A stretch of 64,000 bases of DNA. Source: Chitinophaga pendula. GTDB lineage: Bacteria > Bacteroidota > Bacteroidia > Chitinophagales > Chitinophagaceae. Numbering within the stretch: the stretch's first letter is position 1; each line of letters starts with the position of its first letter. The notes beneath the pieces were generated by a model. It was given only the letters and a program-made list of their open reading frames with translations. It had not been told where the DNA came from and did not search any database. The translations under genes were made by a program, and so were the position numbers. Shown in pieces: positions 28,775 to 37,743 of the stretch. The DNA is taken from positions 5,815,501 through 5,879,500 of the forward strand of contig NZ_CP077769.1 in the NCBI RefSeq assembly GCF_020386615.1, written 5' to 3'.

Positions 28775-29965
28775 ATGAAAAAGATTGCCATGCTAGGCTC
28801 GGGTTTCATCGGGCGATTTTACGCAGACTCCCTGCAAGGACAAAGAAGCAGAGACAAGATCGTTAGCATCTACTCCCGCCGCGAAGAAAGCGCCAAAAAG
28901 TTTGCAGCAGACTATCAGGTAGCTCACTGGACCACCGATATGGAAGCAGCAATCGCACACCCGGAAGTAGATGTTGTCTGCATCTCCCTGCCCAACAACC
29001 TCCATGAAACAGCAGTAAACCTATGTTGCAAACACAAAAAAGGGGTAATCTGTACTAAACCCCTGGGCCGCAACGCCGAAGAAGCCAAACGGATGCTCGA
29101 AGCAGTGGAAAAAGCCGGTATCTTCAACGGATACCTCGAAGACCTGGTATATACCCCCAAATTCCTCAAAGCCCTCGATAGCGTTAAAAATGGCGCCCTC
29201 GGCCGCATACTTTGGGCCAAATCCAGAGAAACACATCCCGGCCCCCACAGCGAATGGTTCTGGGATAAAGAACAAGCAGGCGGTGGATGTATCCTCGACC
29301 TCGGATGCCATTGCGTAGAAATCGCACGTAGCTTCATCGGTAAAGACATCAAACCCATCGAAGTAATGTGCTGGGCCGATACACAGGTTAAACCCATCGA
29401 CGCAGAAGACCATGCCATCGGCCTCGTAAAATACGAAAACGGTGCCATCGGTCAGTTCGAAGTAAGCTGGACCTTCCGCGGAGGCCTCGACCTCCGCGAC
29501 GAAGTAATGGGCACAGAAGGGACCATCTGGCTCAATAGCTTCCTACGCACCGGCTTCGATATGTTCACCACCGGTAAAGGCGCCGACTACGTAGCAGAAA
29601 AAGCAGAAAGCAACAGCGGCTGGCTATTCCCCGTAGGCGACGAACTCAACGAACTGGGATACAACCACATGTTCGCCGATATGTTCAACGCCATGGAAAA
29701 TGGCCGCCCCCCACAAGAAACATTCTACGACGGATATGTCGTTAACGCCGTACTCGACGCCGCCTACCGCAGCAGCGCCAGCAAACAGTGGGAACCCGTT
29801 AAACTCGATATTTGGAGAGGAAAAGAAGGCATCGGTAAAGACAAAACACTCACCGAATACAACGAACAATACTACCTCGTTAAAGAAGAAATGACTCACT
29901 TCGGCGCCAAAAAACTCATCCTGAAAGATAAAAAAACCGGACAAATCATCGAAAAAGTAGACTGA
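28775..29965 (+). CDS. Gfo/Idh/MocA family NAD(P)-dependent oxidoreductase
   Basis: A 396-residue cytoplasmic dehydrogenase. The N-terminal Rossmann domain has [13 protein letters not shown] near 8-20 and [16 protein letters not shown] near 92-107, the variant EKP motif with the conserved lysine. The C-terminal domain contains [16 protein letters not shown] near 174-189 with the histidine used in catalysis, and [21 protein letters not shown] near 229. The substrate is likely a sugar, inositol or related polyol. Linkage to the permease suggests uptake followed by oxidation of the same compound. No secretion signal is visible. Confidence 0.9.
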   Translation: MKKIAMLGSGFIGRFYADSLQGQRSRDKIVSIYSRREESAKKFAADYQVAHWTTDMEAAIAHPEVDVVCISLPNNLHETAVNLCCKHKKGVICTKPLGRNAEEAKRMLEAVEKAGIFNGYLEDLVYTPKFLKALDSVKNGALGRILWAKSRETHPGPHSEWFWDKEQAGGGCILDLGCHCVEIARSFIGKDIKPIEVMCWADTQVKPIDAEDHAIGLVKYENGAIGQFEVSWTFRGGLDLRDEVMGTEGTIWLNSFLRTGFDMFTTGKGADYVAEKAESNSGWLFPVGDELNELGYNHMFADMFNAMENGRPPQETFYDGYVVNAVLDAAYRSSASKQWEPVKLDIWRGKEGIGKDKTLTEYNEQYYLVKEEMTHFGAKKLILKDKKTGQIIEKVD

Positions 29966-29986
29966 TACACGCCTCCGGAATAAAAA

Positions 29987-30026
29987 TTGGGGAACTATCG
30001 CCTGCTAATCAGGTATAGTTCCCCAA
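29987..30026 (-). terminator. Bidirectional terminator
   Basis: A 12-bp perfect stem (TTGGGGAACTAT / complement) with inner CCT/AGG pairing. The T-run is on the minus strand, for the exported-protein gene ending at 30047. It also lies 21 bp after the plus-strand oxidoreductase gene. Confidence 0.8.
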
Positions 30027-30046
30027 TAAACCTAAAAAAACGAACA

Positions 30047-30643
30047 TTAACTGGTCTTCTTGAAGTATGCTTTCCCAAGTGTATGATTCACCTCTACTTC
30101 TACCAGTAAGCCCTTAATATACTTGTAAATATTACGTTTCCCCTCCGGCAAATTCAGCTCATACTGCCCATTCCCTAAAGCCTTCAAGGTAAGGAACTGA
30201 CCCAACGTCTCCGAAAAGATACGCGACACATCCCGCGGCTCAGAAAAATATAACTCCGCGACCGTATGCTGAATATTCGTATTACTCAATACCGAACGAT
30301 CCCCATTGTGTACCACCACATAGTCATTCCCCTCCCGCTTGGTGATCGTAGCCTTGTCCTCACCAGACTTATTGCTCTGACGTACAGAACGGGCCTGCAA
30401 CAGTAAATTATCCCTGAACTCCACACTCAGATCACTGTTCATCTTGGACAACAACATCATCTGTACCCGGCTTTTGATCAATATATGCCGGACAGATCCA
30501 TTCTCCTTCTTTTGTACCTCAATAGTACCAATAGTGTTATTACTGCCAATTCGAATGTCAAAGGTATGGGTCTGTGCAAACAGCGATGATGTCATCACGA
30601 TACCTCCAAAAGTCAACAGTATTATAAGAAATATGCCTCTCAT
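30047..30643 (-). CDS. Exported protein, DUF6134-like, function unknown
   Basis: A 198-residue protein with a signal peptide (about 1-24, ending SLFAQ) and no further membrane segment. The body (THTFDIRIGSNNTIGTIEV, NVYKYIKGLLVEVEV-type segments) resembles a periplasmic half-barrel family annotated as DUF6134 in Bacteroidota; I recall this by sequence style only. No catalytic residues are evident. Its upstream region carries a hairpin with a T-run on the minus strand. Confidence 0.7.
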   Translation of the reverse strand: MRGIFLIILLTFGGIVMTSSLFAQTHTFDIRIGSNNTIGTIEVQKKENGSVRHILIKSRVQMMLLSKMNSDLSVEFRDNLLLQARSVRQSNKSGEDKATITKREGNDYVVVHNGDRSVLSNTNIQHTVAELYFSEPRDVSRIFSETLGQFLTLKALGNGQYELNLPEGKRNIYKYIKGLLVEVEVNHTLGKAYFKKTS

Positions 30644-30976
30644 ATATACGCGTTTAAACGTCCACGCCTACTAAAACTTGCTCCGCAGGATGTTATCTGA
30701 AAATACGAAAATTATATACTTATCCGGTATTTAAAATGTAATGGCACTCTTAACGGTTGGCGCTGTTGCTCCCTTGTTCCTGTCTGATTGAAAAAACCCG
30801 CCCGGCCTTTATTTCTTCAGTTAACCAATAAGTAAGGCCAGGCAGGGTGTCTGTACCTAGTTCCTACATATAACGTTTCAAAAGCCGGAACCCCTACTTC
30901 CAGGTATTTATTTTTTTGCGTGTACACATTACAAATTGCTACCCTAACTTGCAAACTAAAACGATCATTTAACAAT
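30644..30976. other. Divergent intergenic region with a large hairpin
   Basis: 333 bp between divergent genes. It contains an imperfect inverted repeat at 30796-30848 (GGCCTT core, extended by GC-rich arms with a one-base bulge and a mismatch). On the minus strand this hairpin is followed by a run of six T, like a terminator or attenuator standing in front of the minus gene at 30643. No ORF was recognised. Confidence 0.55.
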
Positions 30977-31702
30977 ATGAACTACCGTATCAGAAAGACC
31001 TGCCTGCTCCTGCTAGCCTGTATTGCCTGCTCTTGCGCCCTAAATGCCCAAACAACTACCACCAAAGCCTGGGAAATTACCTACCGGCCCGTAATGGAAA
31101 TGCAAAAGTCAAATGCCACAACCGATTCGGACAGCAGCGACTTTATTATTAAAGCGTTTACAGAAGAATTGGCGGCCTATCTGAAGAAAGATTCAGCACC
31201 GGCACTGCACTGTTTCCTGGCCGACACCCGCTTACGAATAGAAACCAACGATATGTCCCACACGATCGAACTGGGCAATAAAAAAGATAGCACCTCCTTC
31301 ATTCTCAACGTGGGCGACTCCTCCGTCACTAAAACAACCCTACTACGCCCTAATCTGGCCTATGTAGGCGATTCTATGATCGTATTGGATGATAGCAGCT
31401 ACCGTATCACCCTGACAGAAGATACCGCCTCATTCGCCGGCATAGTGTGCAAAAAAGCCCGCATAGAGATCCTACCACTGGCAGACAAAGACAGCGATAT
31501 CTTCGTATGGTACGCACCCAATCTGCCGCAGATGTATTGGGACAAATACAACTACCTGGCTCACATACCAGGTTGCGCCCTGGCCATACTCTCACAATCA
31601 AGAGGAACGCAGCTAGGCATCAAAGCTGTCACCGCCCGGGAAGTAACGGTTCCAAACGCTTTGTTTGAGCTGCCCAAAGGATATAAGATCTCCGAATACT
31701 AA
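30977..31702 (+). CDS. Exported protein, GLPGLI/DUF4412-like
   Basis: A 241-residue protein with a signal peptide (about 1-25, ending ALNAQ) and a beta-rich mature part. The pair of segments VCKKARIEILP and VWYAPNLPQMYWDKYNYLAHIPG near 166-210 resembles GLPGLI or DUF4412-type periplasmic proteins, in which a partially processed ligand-binding half-barrel is typical. The start at ATG 30977 gives the signal peptide; the frame is open to 30920, but the extra residues would be non-hydrophobic. Function unknown. Confidence 0.72.
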   Translation: MNYRIRKTCLLLLACIACSCALNAQTTTTKAWEITYRPVMEMQKSNATTDSDSSDFIIKAFTEELAAYLKKDSAPALHCFLADTRLRIETNDMSHTIELGNKKDSTSFILNVGDSSVTKTTLLRPNLAYVGDSMIVLDDSSYRITLTEDTASFAGIVCKKARIEILPLADKDSDIFVWYAPNLPQMYWDKYNYLAHIPGCALAILSQSRGTQLGIKAVTAREVTVPNALFELPKGYKISEY

Positions 31703-31708
31703 ATAAAA

Positions 31709-31738
31709 AAAGCCTGTGAAGTATACTTCACAGGCTTT
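31709..31738. terminator. Bidirectional terminator
   Basis: A perfect 15-bp palindrome AAAGCCTGTGAAGTA / complement, with no spacer and A/T tracts on the left. It separates the converging genes ending at 31702 (plus) and 31760 (minus). Confidence 0.9.
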
Positions 31739-31759
31739 AAAATACTTTCATGCTAATAC

Positions 31760-32790
31760 CTATCGCTCCTGCCGGGATTCCAGTTGTTTGATCCGCTCCT
31801 GCTGCTGCTCCACCTTCCTGTTCACCTCTATCAGGTACAACGTTAACTCCTCTATCTTTTGCAACAATAGTTTATTCATCTCTCCTACATCCACACCGTC
31901 CGCTAATACCTCCCGCTCCGTAGGTATACCAGGCAAATGCCCGTTATCCCGGATAAACTGCTGCAACTCCTGTAAACTGATCAGGCTATAGGACGGATGA
32001 AATACAAAGTCCGACCAGCCTGTCATCGTTACTCTCAATCGCTGCGCCCCTATAGACCCGCCTACCGCCAGCTTATAGCCACCCGGATTATCCGTACCGA
32101 TCGCTACCTGCCCGTTATCTTTGATACGCAGCCGCTCCTTTAGATCTGCAGCCGTACTACCCGTCGAAGTGGAAAACACAAGATCCATTCCCTGCACCAG
32201 CGCACTGTTAGGCACAAAATTGTTGATCCGCTCAGCACGTATACGAGCCCCGATCTGGTCCTGTTCAATATCCCTCCAGGTATGAAAGTCAATATTGTAA
32301 CCGCCGGAAGAACCACCGTAAGGTACCGCTTGGTTACCAGCATCATTAGCTACTCCAAACGTCAATGCCGCATAGGGACTATTAGCACGTATATTACCTA
32401 TATGTAAGGCCGCTCTGGGATTACTAGTAAGTAGTCCTACTTTGCCATCCTGCCGCAAAATCGAAACATAATCGCTTCTGAGACTACCATCATTGTTATA
32501 ACCGAAAATCGTAAAGTTGGCGCCAGTGGCATTTACGCCGTTTTCAGCTCCTTTCATACCGACCGCCCAACGGGTTTTGCCATCGCCATGCAATAGGTGA
32601 AAAGTACCTACTCCCCATTATCCGAAGCCAGTACTGACTGAAAATATGTTGCCCGCACACCACCAGTCATATTTATATCAGTAATCTGGGGCGTATTATT
32701 AGGTATCGGATTCTCCCGGATATATTGCGCATCCGTCTGCTGCAAGCCCATGGCCAGCATTCCGCTGATAAGTACAGAGATCTTTTTCAT
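31760..32790 (-). pseudogene. Frameshifted tail-fibre-like exported protein
   Basis: Two minus-strand frames read as one gene. The first (32790-32608) encodes a signal peptide (ending TDAQ) and 38 more residues up to SVLASDNGE-stop. The second frame continues as WGVGTFHLLHGDGKTRWAV and runs to 31760 (no ATG near the junction). One extra base in the CCCC run at about 32614 (plus strand) would join them as ASDNG-GVGTFHLL. The C-terminal part has the RDNGHLPGIPTEREV, VDVGEMNKLLLQKIEELTLY segment common to secreted Bacteroidota tail-like proteins, followed by a coiled coil. It is either a recent pseudogene or an assembly error in a G-run. Confidence 0.7.
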
Positions 32791-32956
32791 AAATAAATTC
32801 GTGATTAGCTGCCGGTATAACAGCTTGTTAAGGATAAATTAGTCTACATACAGTATTAAGTTCGACAATAGCCGTATTACTACAGCATCACAAATAAAAA
32901 TCTTTTCTCTCATATCGCCGTATGAATGTTCAATTAAGTTTCACACAGTTTTTAGA

Positions 32957-33180
32957 TACCCCGTCTTATATCCCTATATCATTATATACATATATCCCTT
33001 ATGCCCTATACCCCAATACCCCATATATCTCCTATCCCTTGTATACACTGTATCCATATGCCCTATATATACCCTGTATCCGTATATTCCTTATATCCCT
33101 ATCGCTGGTATGCCCAGTATCCGCATATCCCTTATACCCCTACCCTTTATATACCCTGTATCCATTAAACTCCTTATAAC
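32957..33180. repeat. CCCTTATAC-type quasi-repeat array
   Basis: About 225 bp built from 8-11-bp variations on CCCTTATAY and CCCTGTATCC. The 16-bp string TATATACCCTGTATCC occurs exactly at 33066-33081 and 33148-33163. It occupies most of the 468-bp gene-free region 32791-33258. An open frame through it (32922-33179) is a by-product of the repeat and is not called as a gene. Confidence 0.7.
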
Positions 33181-33209
33181 GCCGATCTATTATATCCTGC
33201 ACAAAACAA

Positions 33210-33238
33210 AGCGGCCGCCTTTTGCAAGACAGCCGCTT
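33210..33238 (-). terminator. Terminator of the 2-oxoacid oxidoreductase gene
   Basis: Stem AAGCGGC / GCCGCTT with a 15-nt loop. The minus strand continues into TTTGTTTTG. It is 20 bp past the stop codon at 33259. Confidence 0.6.
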
Positions 33239-33258
33239 CAATAACATATCACTTCAAC

Positions 33259-35106
33259 TTACAGTAATTCCTTGATCTTCGTAACCAGTTCACCCTTGGT
33301 GATCGGTACCCCCATGATCTTATGATACCCCTGTGCATCTATCAAGAACTGGTCACGGATGATCTTGATCAGCTGACCATTGTTGATCTCAGGGATCAAA
33401 ACCTTGTCGTAGCTATGTAAGATGTCACCCAGGTTCTTAGGGAACGGACGCAAATGCCGCAGGTGCGCATGCGCCACCGCATGACCTTCCGCCAGCAATT
33501 CCAATACAGCACTTTTTATAGAACCATAGGTAGAGCCCCATCCAAGTACCAGTACCTTCCCCTTCTCCGGTCCTATCTCGATCTGCTGCGCGGGAATATG
33601 ATCCGCGATCTTATCCACTTTCTCCTGACGGATCTTCACCATCAATTGGTGATTCTCCGGGTCATAACTCACATTACCGGTAATGTTCTGCTTCTCAAGA
33701 CCACCGATCCGGTGCTCTAGCCCCGGCGTACCGGGTACCGCCCACGGACGTACCAGGTTCTCATCACGATGGTAAGGCAGGAAATGTTCCTCTCCTTCCT
33801 CCAATCCCTTCTTAAACTTCACCGCGATCTTAGGCAGGTCTGCAGTCTTCGGAAAACGCCACGGCTCCGCACCGTTGGCAATATATCCGTCACTCAGGAA
33901 GATCACCGGCGTCATATGCTGTACCGCAATACGGAACGCTTCAAAAACACCGTCAAAACAATCAGATGGAGTAGACGCAGATACAATAGGCATCGGACAC
34001 TCCCCATTACGGCCATAATATGCCTGCAACAGGTCAGATTGCTCTGTTTTTGTTGGCAAACCAGTAGAAGGGCCACCCCGTTGTATATTGATGATCAGCA
34101 AAGGGATCTCCAGCATAACCGCCAATCCCATCGCCTCACCCTTCAAGGCCATACCCGGACCGGAAGTAGTCGTTACCCCCATATGCCCGCCATAAGAAGC
34201 ACCGATCGCCGATGTAATACCCGCAATCTCATCTTCCGCCTGGAACGTACGCACCCCGAAATTCTTATACCGACTTAACTCATGCAGAATATCCGAAGCA
34301 GGCGTAATAGGATAAGTCCCCAGGAACAAAGGCAATCCGGATTGCTGAGAACCGGCAATCAAACCGTAAGCCAACGCAGTATTACCAGTAATACTCCGGT
34401 AAGTACCGGGCTCCATACGGGCTTTCTCTACCCGGAAACGGGTGCTGAAAGCCTCTACCGTATCCCCGAAATTATATCCCGCATGCAACGCCTTCAGGTT
34501 ACTGTCCAGTATCTCCTCTTTCTTACCAAACTTCTCCTTCAGGAAATTTTCCGTACTCTCCATATCACGGTCATACAACCAATACAGGAAACCAAGCACA
34601 AACATGTTCTTCGCACGGTCCTTCTCCTTCATACCCATGTTGATCTCCTTCAGCGCTTCCCGCGTCATCTTGGTCACATCCATCGTATGCAGCTGATAAT
34701 CAACCAATGAACCGTCCTCCAATGGGTTTACCCCATCCGGGTAATTGGCAAGACGCAAGTTCTTGGCATCAAAACCATCCGTATTCGCAATGATGATCCC
34801 CCCTTTCTTTAATCCCTTAAGATTGGCCTTCAACGCGGCAGCATTCATAGCCACCAACACATCGCAGGCATCCCCGGGAGTGAATATCCGGTTTGAAGAA
34901 AAGTGCAGCTGAAATCCACTTACCCCCGGCAATGTCCCCTGTGGAGCGCGTATTTCCGCCGGAAAATCCGGGAACGTACTCAGGTCATTACCGATCAGCG
35001 CTGTATTATTGGAAAATTGGGTCCCTGTTAATTGCATACCATCCCCACTATCTCCCGCAAACTTTATCACTACATCTTCTATCTGTTGAATCGAAGTATT
35101 AGACAT
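33259..35106 (-). CDS. korA: 2-oxoacid:acceptor (ferredoxin) oxidoreductase, alpha subunit (gamma-alpha fusion)
   Basis: A 615-residue subunit of the KorAB-type enzyme, which oxidises 2-oxoglutarate (or a similar oxoacid) to the acyl-CoA with ferredoxin. The N-terminal gamma domain (about 10-190) has KFAGDSGDGMQLTG near 15-28; the alpha pyrimidine-binding domain follows, with GTYPITPASDILHEL near 262-276 and GASYGGHMGVTTTSGPGMALK near 298. The domain order is that of the fused gamma-alpha form common in Bacteroidota. The beta subunit (KorB, with thiamine-diphosphate site) is normally adjacent, but neither neighbour encodes it. The substrate assignment is therefore tentative. Confidence 0.88.
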   Translation of the reverse strand: MSNTSIQQIEDVVIKFAGDSGDGMQLTGTQFSNNTALIGNDLSTFPDFPAEIRAPQGTLPGVSGFQLHFSSNRIFTPGDACDVLVAMNAAALKANLKGLKKGGIIIANTDGFDAKNLRLANYPDGVNPLEDGSLVDYQLHTMDVTKMTREALKEINMGMKEKDRAKNMFVLGFLYWLYDRDMESTENFLKEKFGKKEEILDSNLKALHAGYNFGDTVEAFSTRFRVEKARMEPGTYRSITGNTALAYGLIAGSQQSGLPLFLGTYPITPASDILHELSRYKNFGVRTFQAEDEIAGITSAIGASYGGHMGVTTTSGPGMALKGEAMGLAVMLEIPLLIINIQRGGPSTGLPTKTEQSDLLQAYYGRNGECPMPIVSASTPSDCFDGVFEAFRIAVQHMTPVIFLSDGYIANGAEPWRFPKTADLPKIAVKFKKGLEEGEEHFLPYHRDENLVRPWAVPGTPGLEHRIGGLEKQNITGNVSYDPENHQLMVKIRQEKVDKIADHIPAQQIEIGPEKGKVLVLGWGSTYGSIKSAVLELLAEGHAVAHAHLRHLRPFPKNLGDILHSYDKVLIPEINNGQLIKIIRDQFLIDAQGYHKIMGVPITKGELVTKIKELL

Positions 35107-35372
35107 TTGATGATCTGTTTAAGGCTGTAAATTTAGCAATTCGCCGGCTAGTAACCACACCCACCGGCAGATTAGCTGCTTCCTGACCGCAAAAGTACAC
35201 AAAGCCAGTAGACTTTGGGTGGCGTAAAGCCATACAGACATAGCAATTTGTTATGCCCAATAACCGCAGGTTATAACCATATTCATTATTTTCCGACCAC
35301 TATCCCACGTTTACCCTATCCACCATTACAGGGAATATTGTATTTTAGCAGCAGACCAAATTTTATTTTAAA

Positions 35373-36119
35373 ATGGCATTATTTGAATCCAATAACCCTG
35401 TACTGAAGCAGCGTACTTTCGAACAAGCATCATCCGAGTCCTTTTCACAAGGCGCTATGACCATCAAAGGCACTGTGAATAAGATGATATTCCTGCTGCT
35501 CATGGTAATGGCCGCAGCCGTATTCTCCTGGGGAACATTCACAAAAGAACCCGGCACCGTGATGCCTTACCTGATTGGAGGCGCAATCGGCGGCTTCGTA
35601 CTCGCACTGATCATCACCTTCAAAAAGGAATGGGCGCCTTATCTGGCCCCAGCCTACGCATTGGCTGAAGGTCTCTTCCTCGGAGCCATCTCTGCCATGT
35701 TTGCCAGCCTCTATGAAGGAGTGGTGTTGCAAGCGGTAGGACTTACATTCGGCACTTTCCTGGCCATGCTGATCTTGTATCGTGCACGCATCATACGCGC
35801 TACAGAACGATTCCGCTCGATCATCATCACCGCAACTGCCGGTATCGCAATATTCTACCTGATCGCTATGGGCCTGCGCTTCTTTAACATCGATATTCCA
35901 ATGCTCCATGAAGGCAGCACCATCGGTATCGTATTCTCTCTGGTAGTAGTAGCCATCGCCGCACTCAACCTCATCCTCGATTTCGACCTGATCGAAACAG
36001 GAGCAGCACATGGGGCACCTAAGTATTTCGAATGGTACGCCGCCTTCGGCCTCCTGGTAACCCTGGTTTGGCTCTACCTGGAAATACTCAGACTGCTGGC
36101 TAAATTTAACAGAAGATAA
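35373..36119 (+). CDS. Bax inhibitor-1/YccA family membrane protein
   Basis: A 248-residue inner-membrane protein with seven predicted helices (between about 35 and 245). It has the family-typical stretches ALAEGLFLGAISAMF near 95, the short charged loop before RATERFRSIIITATAG, and a final DFDLIETGAAHGAPKYFEWYAAFGL near 204-228 with the conserved aspartates. Bacterial homologues (BsYetJ type) are pH-sensitive calcium leak channels. Divergent from the korA-like gene. A hairpin terminator follows. Confidence 0.92.
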   Translation: MALFESNNPVLKQRTFEQASSESFSQGAMTIKGTVNKMIFLLLMVMAAAVFSWGTFTKEPGTVMPYLIGGAIGGFVLALIITFKKEWAPYLAPAYALAEGLFLGAISAMFASLYEGVVLQAVGLTFGTFLAMLILYRARIIRATERFRSIIITATAGIAIFYLIAMGLRFFNIDIPMLHEGSTIGIVFSLVVVAIAALNLILDFDLIETGAAHGAPKYFEWYAAFGLLVTLVWLYLEILRLLAKFNRR

Positions 36120-36143
36120 TCCCTGATCATAAGATTATGATTA

Positions 36144-36170
36144 CAAGGCTGCCCCGGAAAGGCAGCCTTG
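36144..36170 (+). terminator. Terminator of the Bax inhibitor-1 gene
   Basis: A 10-bp perfect stem CAAGGCTGCC / complement with a 7-nt loop, 24 bp after the stop. The T-run is weak. Confidence 0.65.
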
Positions 36171-36502
36171 CTTATTAGCTCCCTATTGCATATTCCACTC
36201 CTTATTGCACGCCCCACTATGCCTCTCCCCACTGTCGGTTCGACAGTTCGCCTCTAACCATTACTACTTTGTTAAAGCTGTAATCCTTTCTTGTTAAGTC
36301 TTTTGTAAAGAATTGTTAAAGGATTCTCACAACGAGATGGACCGCCCTTATGGCATGGTAATTGAATTTTATCCCTACAGATGAATGTTTGAAAAGTGAA
36401 GCAAGCGTTTAGTTTTTAAGAGTAAGAATAGGGAGATGCCATTCAGAACTCCCGCTACTCACTAACCATTCTTTTATTGTTAAACCATTAAAATTGTAGG
36501 CT
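36171..36502. other. Intergenic region with short repeats
   Basis: 332 bp without a gene. It holds an imperfect 12-bp direct repeat (CTCCCTATTGCA and CTCCTTATTGCA near 36179 and 36198), three copies of TTGTTAA at 36269-36318, and an inverted repeat AATCCTTT (36282) / AAAGGATT (36318). The last two features are near the expected promoter of the next gene and may be regulatory. Confidence 0.5.
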
Positions 36503-36820
36503 ATGAACAGGATTAAAGTAGGCTTGATAGCATTGGCCGCAGCAGCAGTAGGAACATTTTCATTTAAAGGCATCGAAAATGGCTCAATTACGGGTAAAGT
36601 AACGCCCGCAGATGCAGCCACCGAAGCATGGGCCATAAAAGGTACAGATACCTTAAAAACAGCTGTAAATGATGGTGCTTTCTCCTTCCAGGATGCTAAA
36701 AACGGTACCTACACTATCGTAGTAGATGCCAGGGATCCATTTAAAGACGCAGTAGTAAATGACGTGAAAGTGGAAGACGGAAAAGCCACCGACCTCGGCG
36801 AAATTAAATTAGCTCAATAA
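36503..36820 (+). CDS. Small exported protein, carboxypeptidase-regulatory-like
   Basis: A 105-residue protein with an N-terminal signal or anchor (about 1-21) and a compact beta-sandwich-type body. Segments NGSITGKVTPADAATEAWAI, NDGAFSFQDAKNGTYTIVVDA and KVEDGKATDLGEIKL follow the carboxypeptidase regulatory-like (CarboxypepD_reg) pattern, in which a small Ig-like domain binds or positions a partner. It stands alone. Length is small for a complete exported domain, and the partner is unknown. Confidence 0.75.
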   Translation: MNRIKVGLIALAAAAVGTFSFKGIENGSITGKVTPADAATEAWAIKGTDTLKTAVNDGAFSFQDAKNGTYTIVVDARDPFKDAVVNDVKVEDGKATDLGEIKLAQ

Positions 36821-36860
36821 TTAAGATAGCAATAGTTGGTTTTCATAGGGGTTAATCAAA

Positions 36861-36892
36861 AAGCCGGTTCCATACTTCCGTATGGCCGGCTT
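36861..36892 (+). terminator. Terminator of the small exported protein gene
   Basis: Stem AAGCCGG..CCATAC / GTATGG-CCGGCTT with a 2-nt internal loop, followed by ATTTTTTT. It is 40 bp after the stop. Confidence 0.85.
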
Positions 36893-37021
36893 ATTTTTTT
36901 GCGCCAAGTCGCCCCCTTTTCCTTACCGCCCCATCCTTCCGTGCTCCTATCGTCATACTTGACAGTCCCCTTTCCTGCTCAACACAATCTCCAGCAGATC
37001 TCTCCTCCCTTTTCAGCTGTA

Positions 37022-37660
37022 CTATCTGGTCCCGCACTAATTCTACCCCTGTCTCCTTTATAACTACTCAGTCATTCTCCATTTTTCTCCATTTTTTCTC
37101 CATTTTCCCTCCATCCTACCATCCTTTTCATTTACACGACATGATCCTGCACTAATTTCCCTATCTCCCATCCGGCTACTTAGTCGTTCACCATTTTTCC
37201 TTCTTTTCATCTATCGCCCTTTTCAACACCTCCTATCTGGATCTGGTCCCGCACTAATTCTACCTCTGTTTCCTATACACTTACTATCCATTTACCATTT
37301 TTCCTCCCTTTCAAACATCCTACCCCCCCTTTCATCTAATACTACATGATCCTGTATTCATTCGCCCCTATCTCCCATACGCTTACTTACCCATTTACCA
37401 TTTTTCCTCCCTTTCAACCATCCACCTCCCCTTTTCATCTAATACTACATGATCCTGCATTCATTCGCCCCTGTCTCCCATACGCTTACTTACCCATTTA
37501 CCATTTTTCCTCCCTTTCAACCATCCTACCTCCCCTTTTCATCTATCCTTCCAGGTCCTGCAACAATTCACCTGTCTCCTATCTGGTTACTCAGTCCCCC
37601 TTTCCCGACCTTCCACACAATATCCTGTCTCCCCGTTTGCGCGATCAGATCGCTCCACAC
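37022..37660. repeat. Degenerate tandem repeat of about 103 bp, pyrimidine-rich
   Basis: At least six units. The anchor string cCYGCAnTnATT (as in GGTCCCGCACTAATT or GATCCTGCATTCATT) recurs at 37031, 37146, 37248, 37351, 37454 and 37557, so spacing is 115, 102, 103, 103 and 103 bp. Between anchors the unit repeats CCATTTTTCCTCCCTTTCA and CTCCCATACGCTTACTTACC. It fills most of the 923-bp gene-free region 36821-37743. The plus strand is almost purely C, T and A. Confidence 0.8.
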
Positions 37661-37743
37661 TTCCACAGTTTTCCCAACTTGATGACTTTTTTTTACCCAT
37701 ATAGGGGTACTTTTCGCTTCTGCCGTTTTATTTATAAAGCGCC

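Noticed and set aside
32922..33179. 85-codon Tyr/Pro/Leu-rich frame
   Set aside because: It reads straight through the CCCTTATAC repeat array, with no start signal or homologue.
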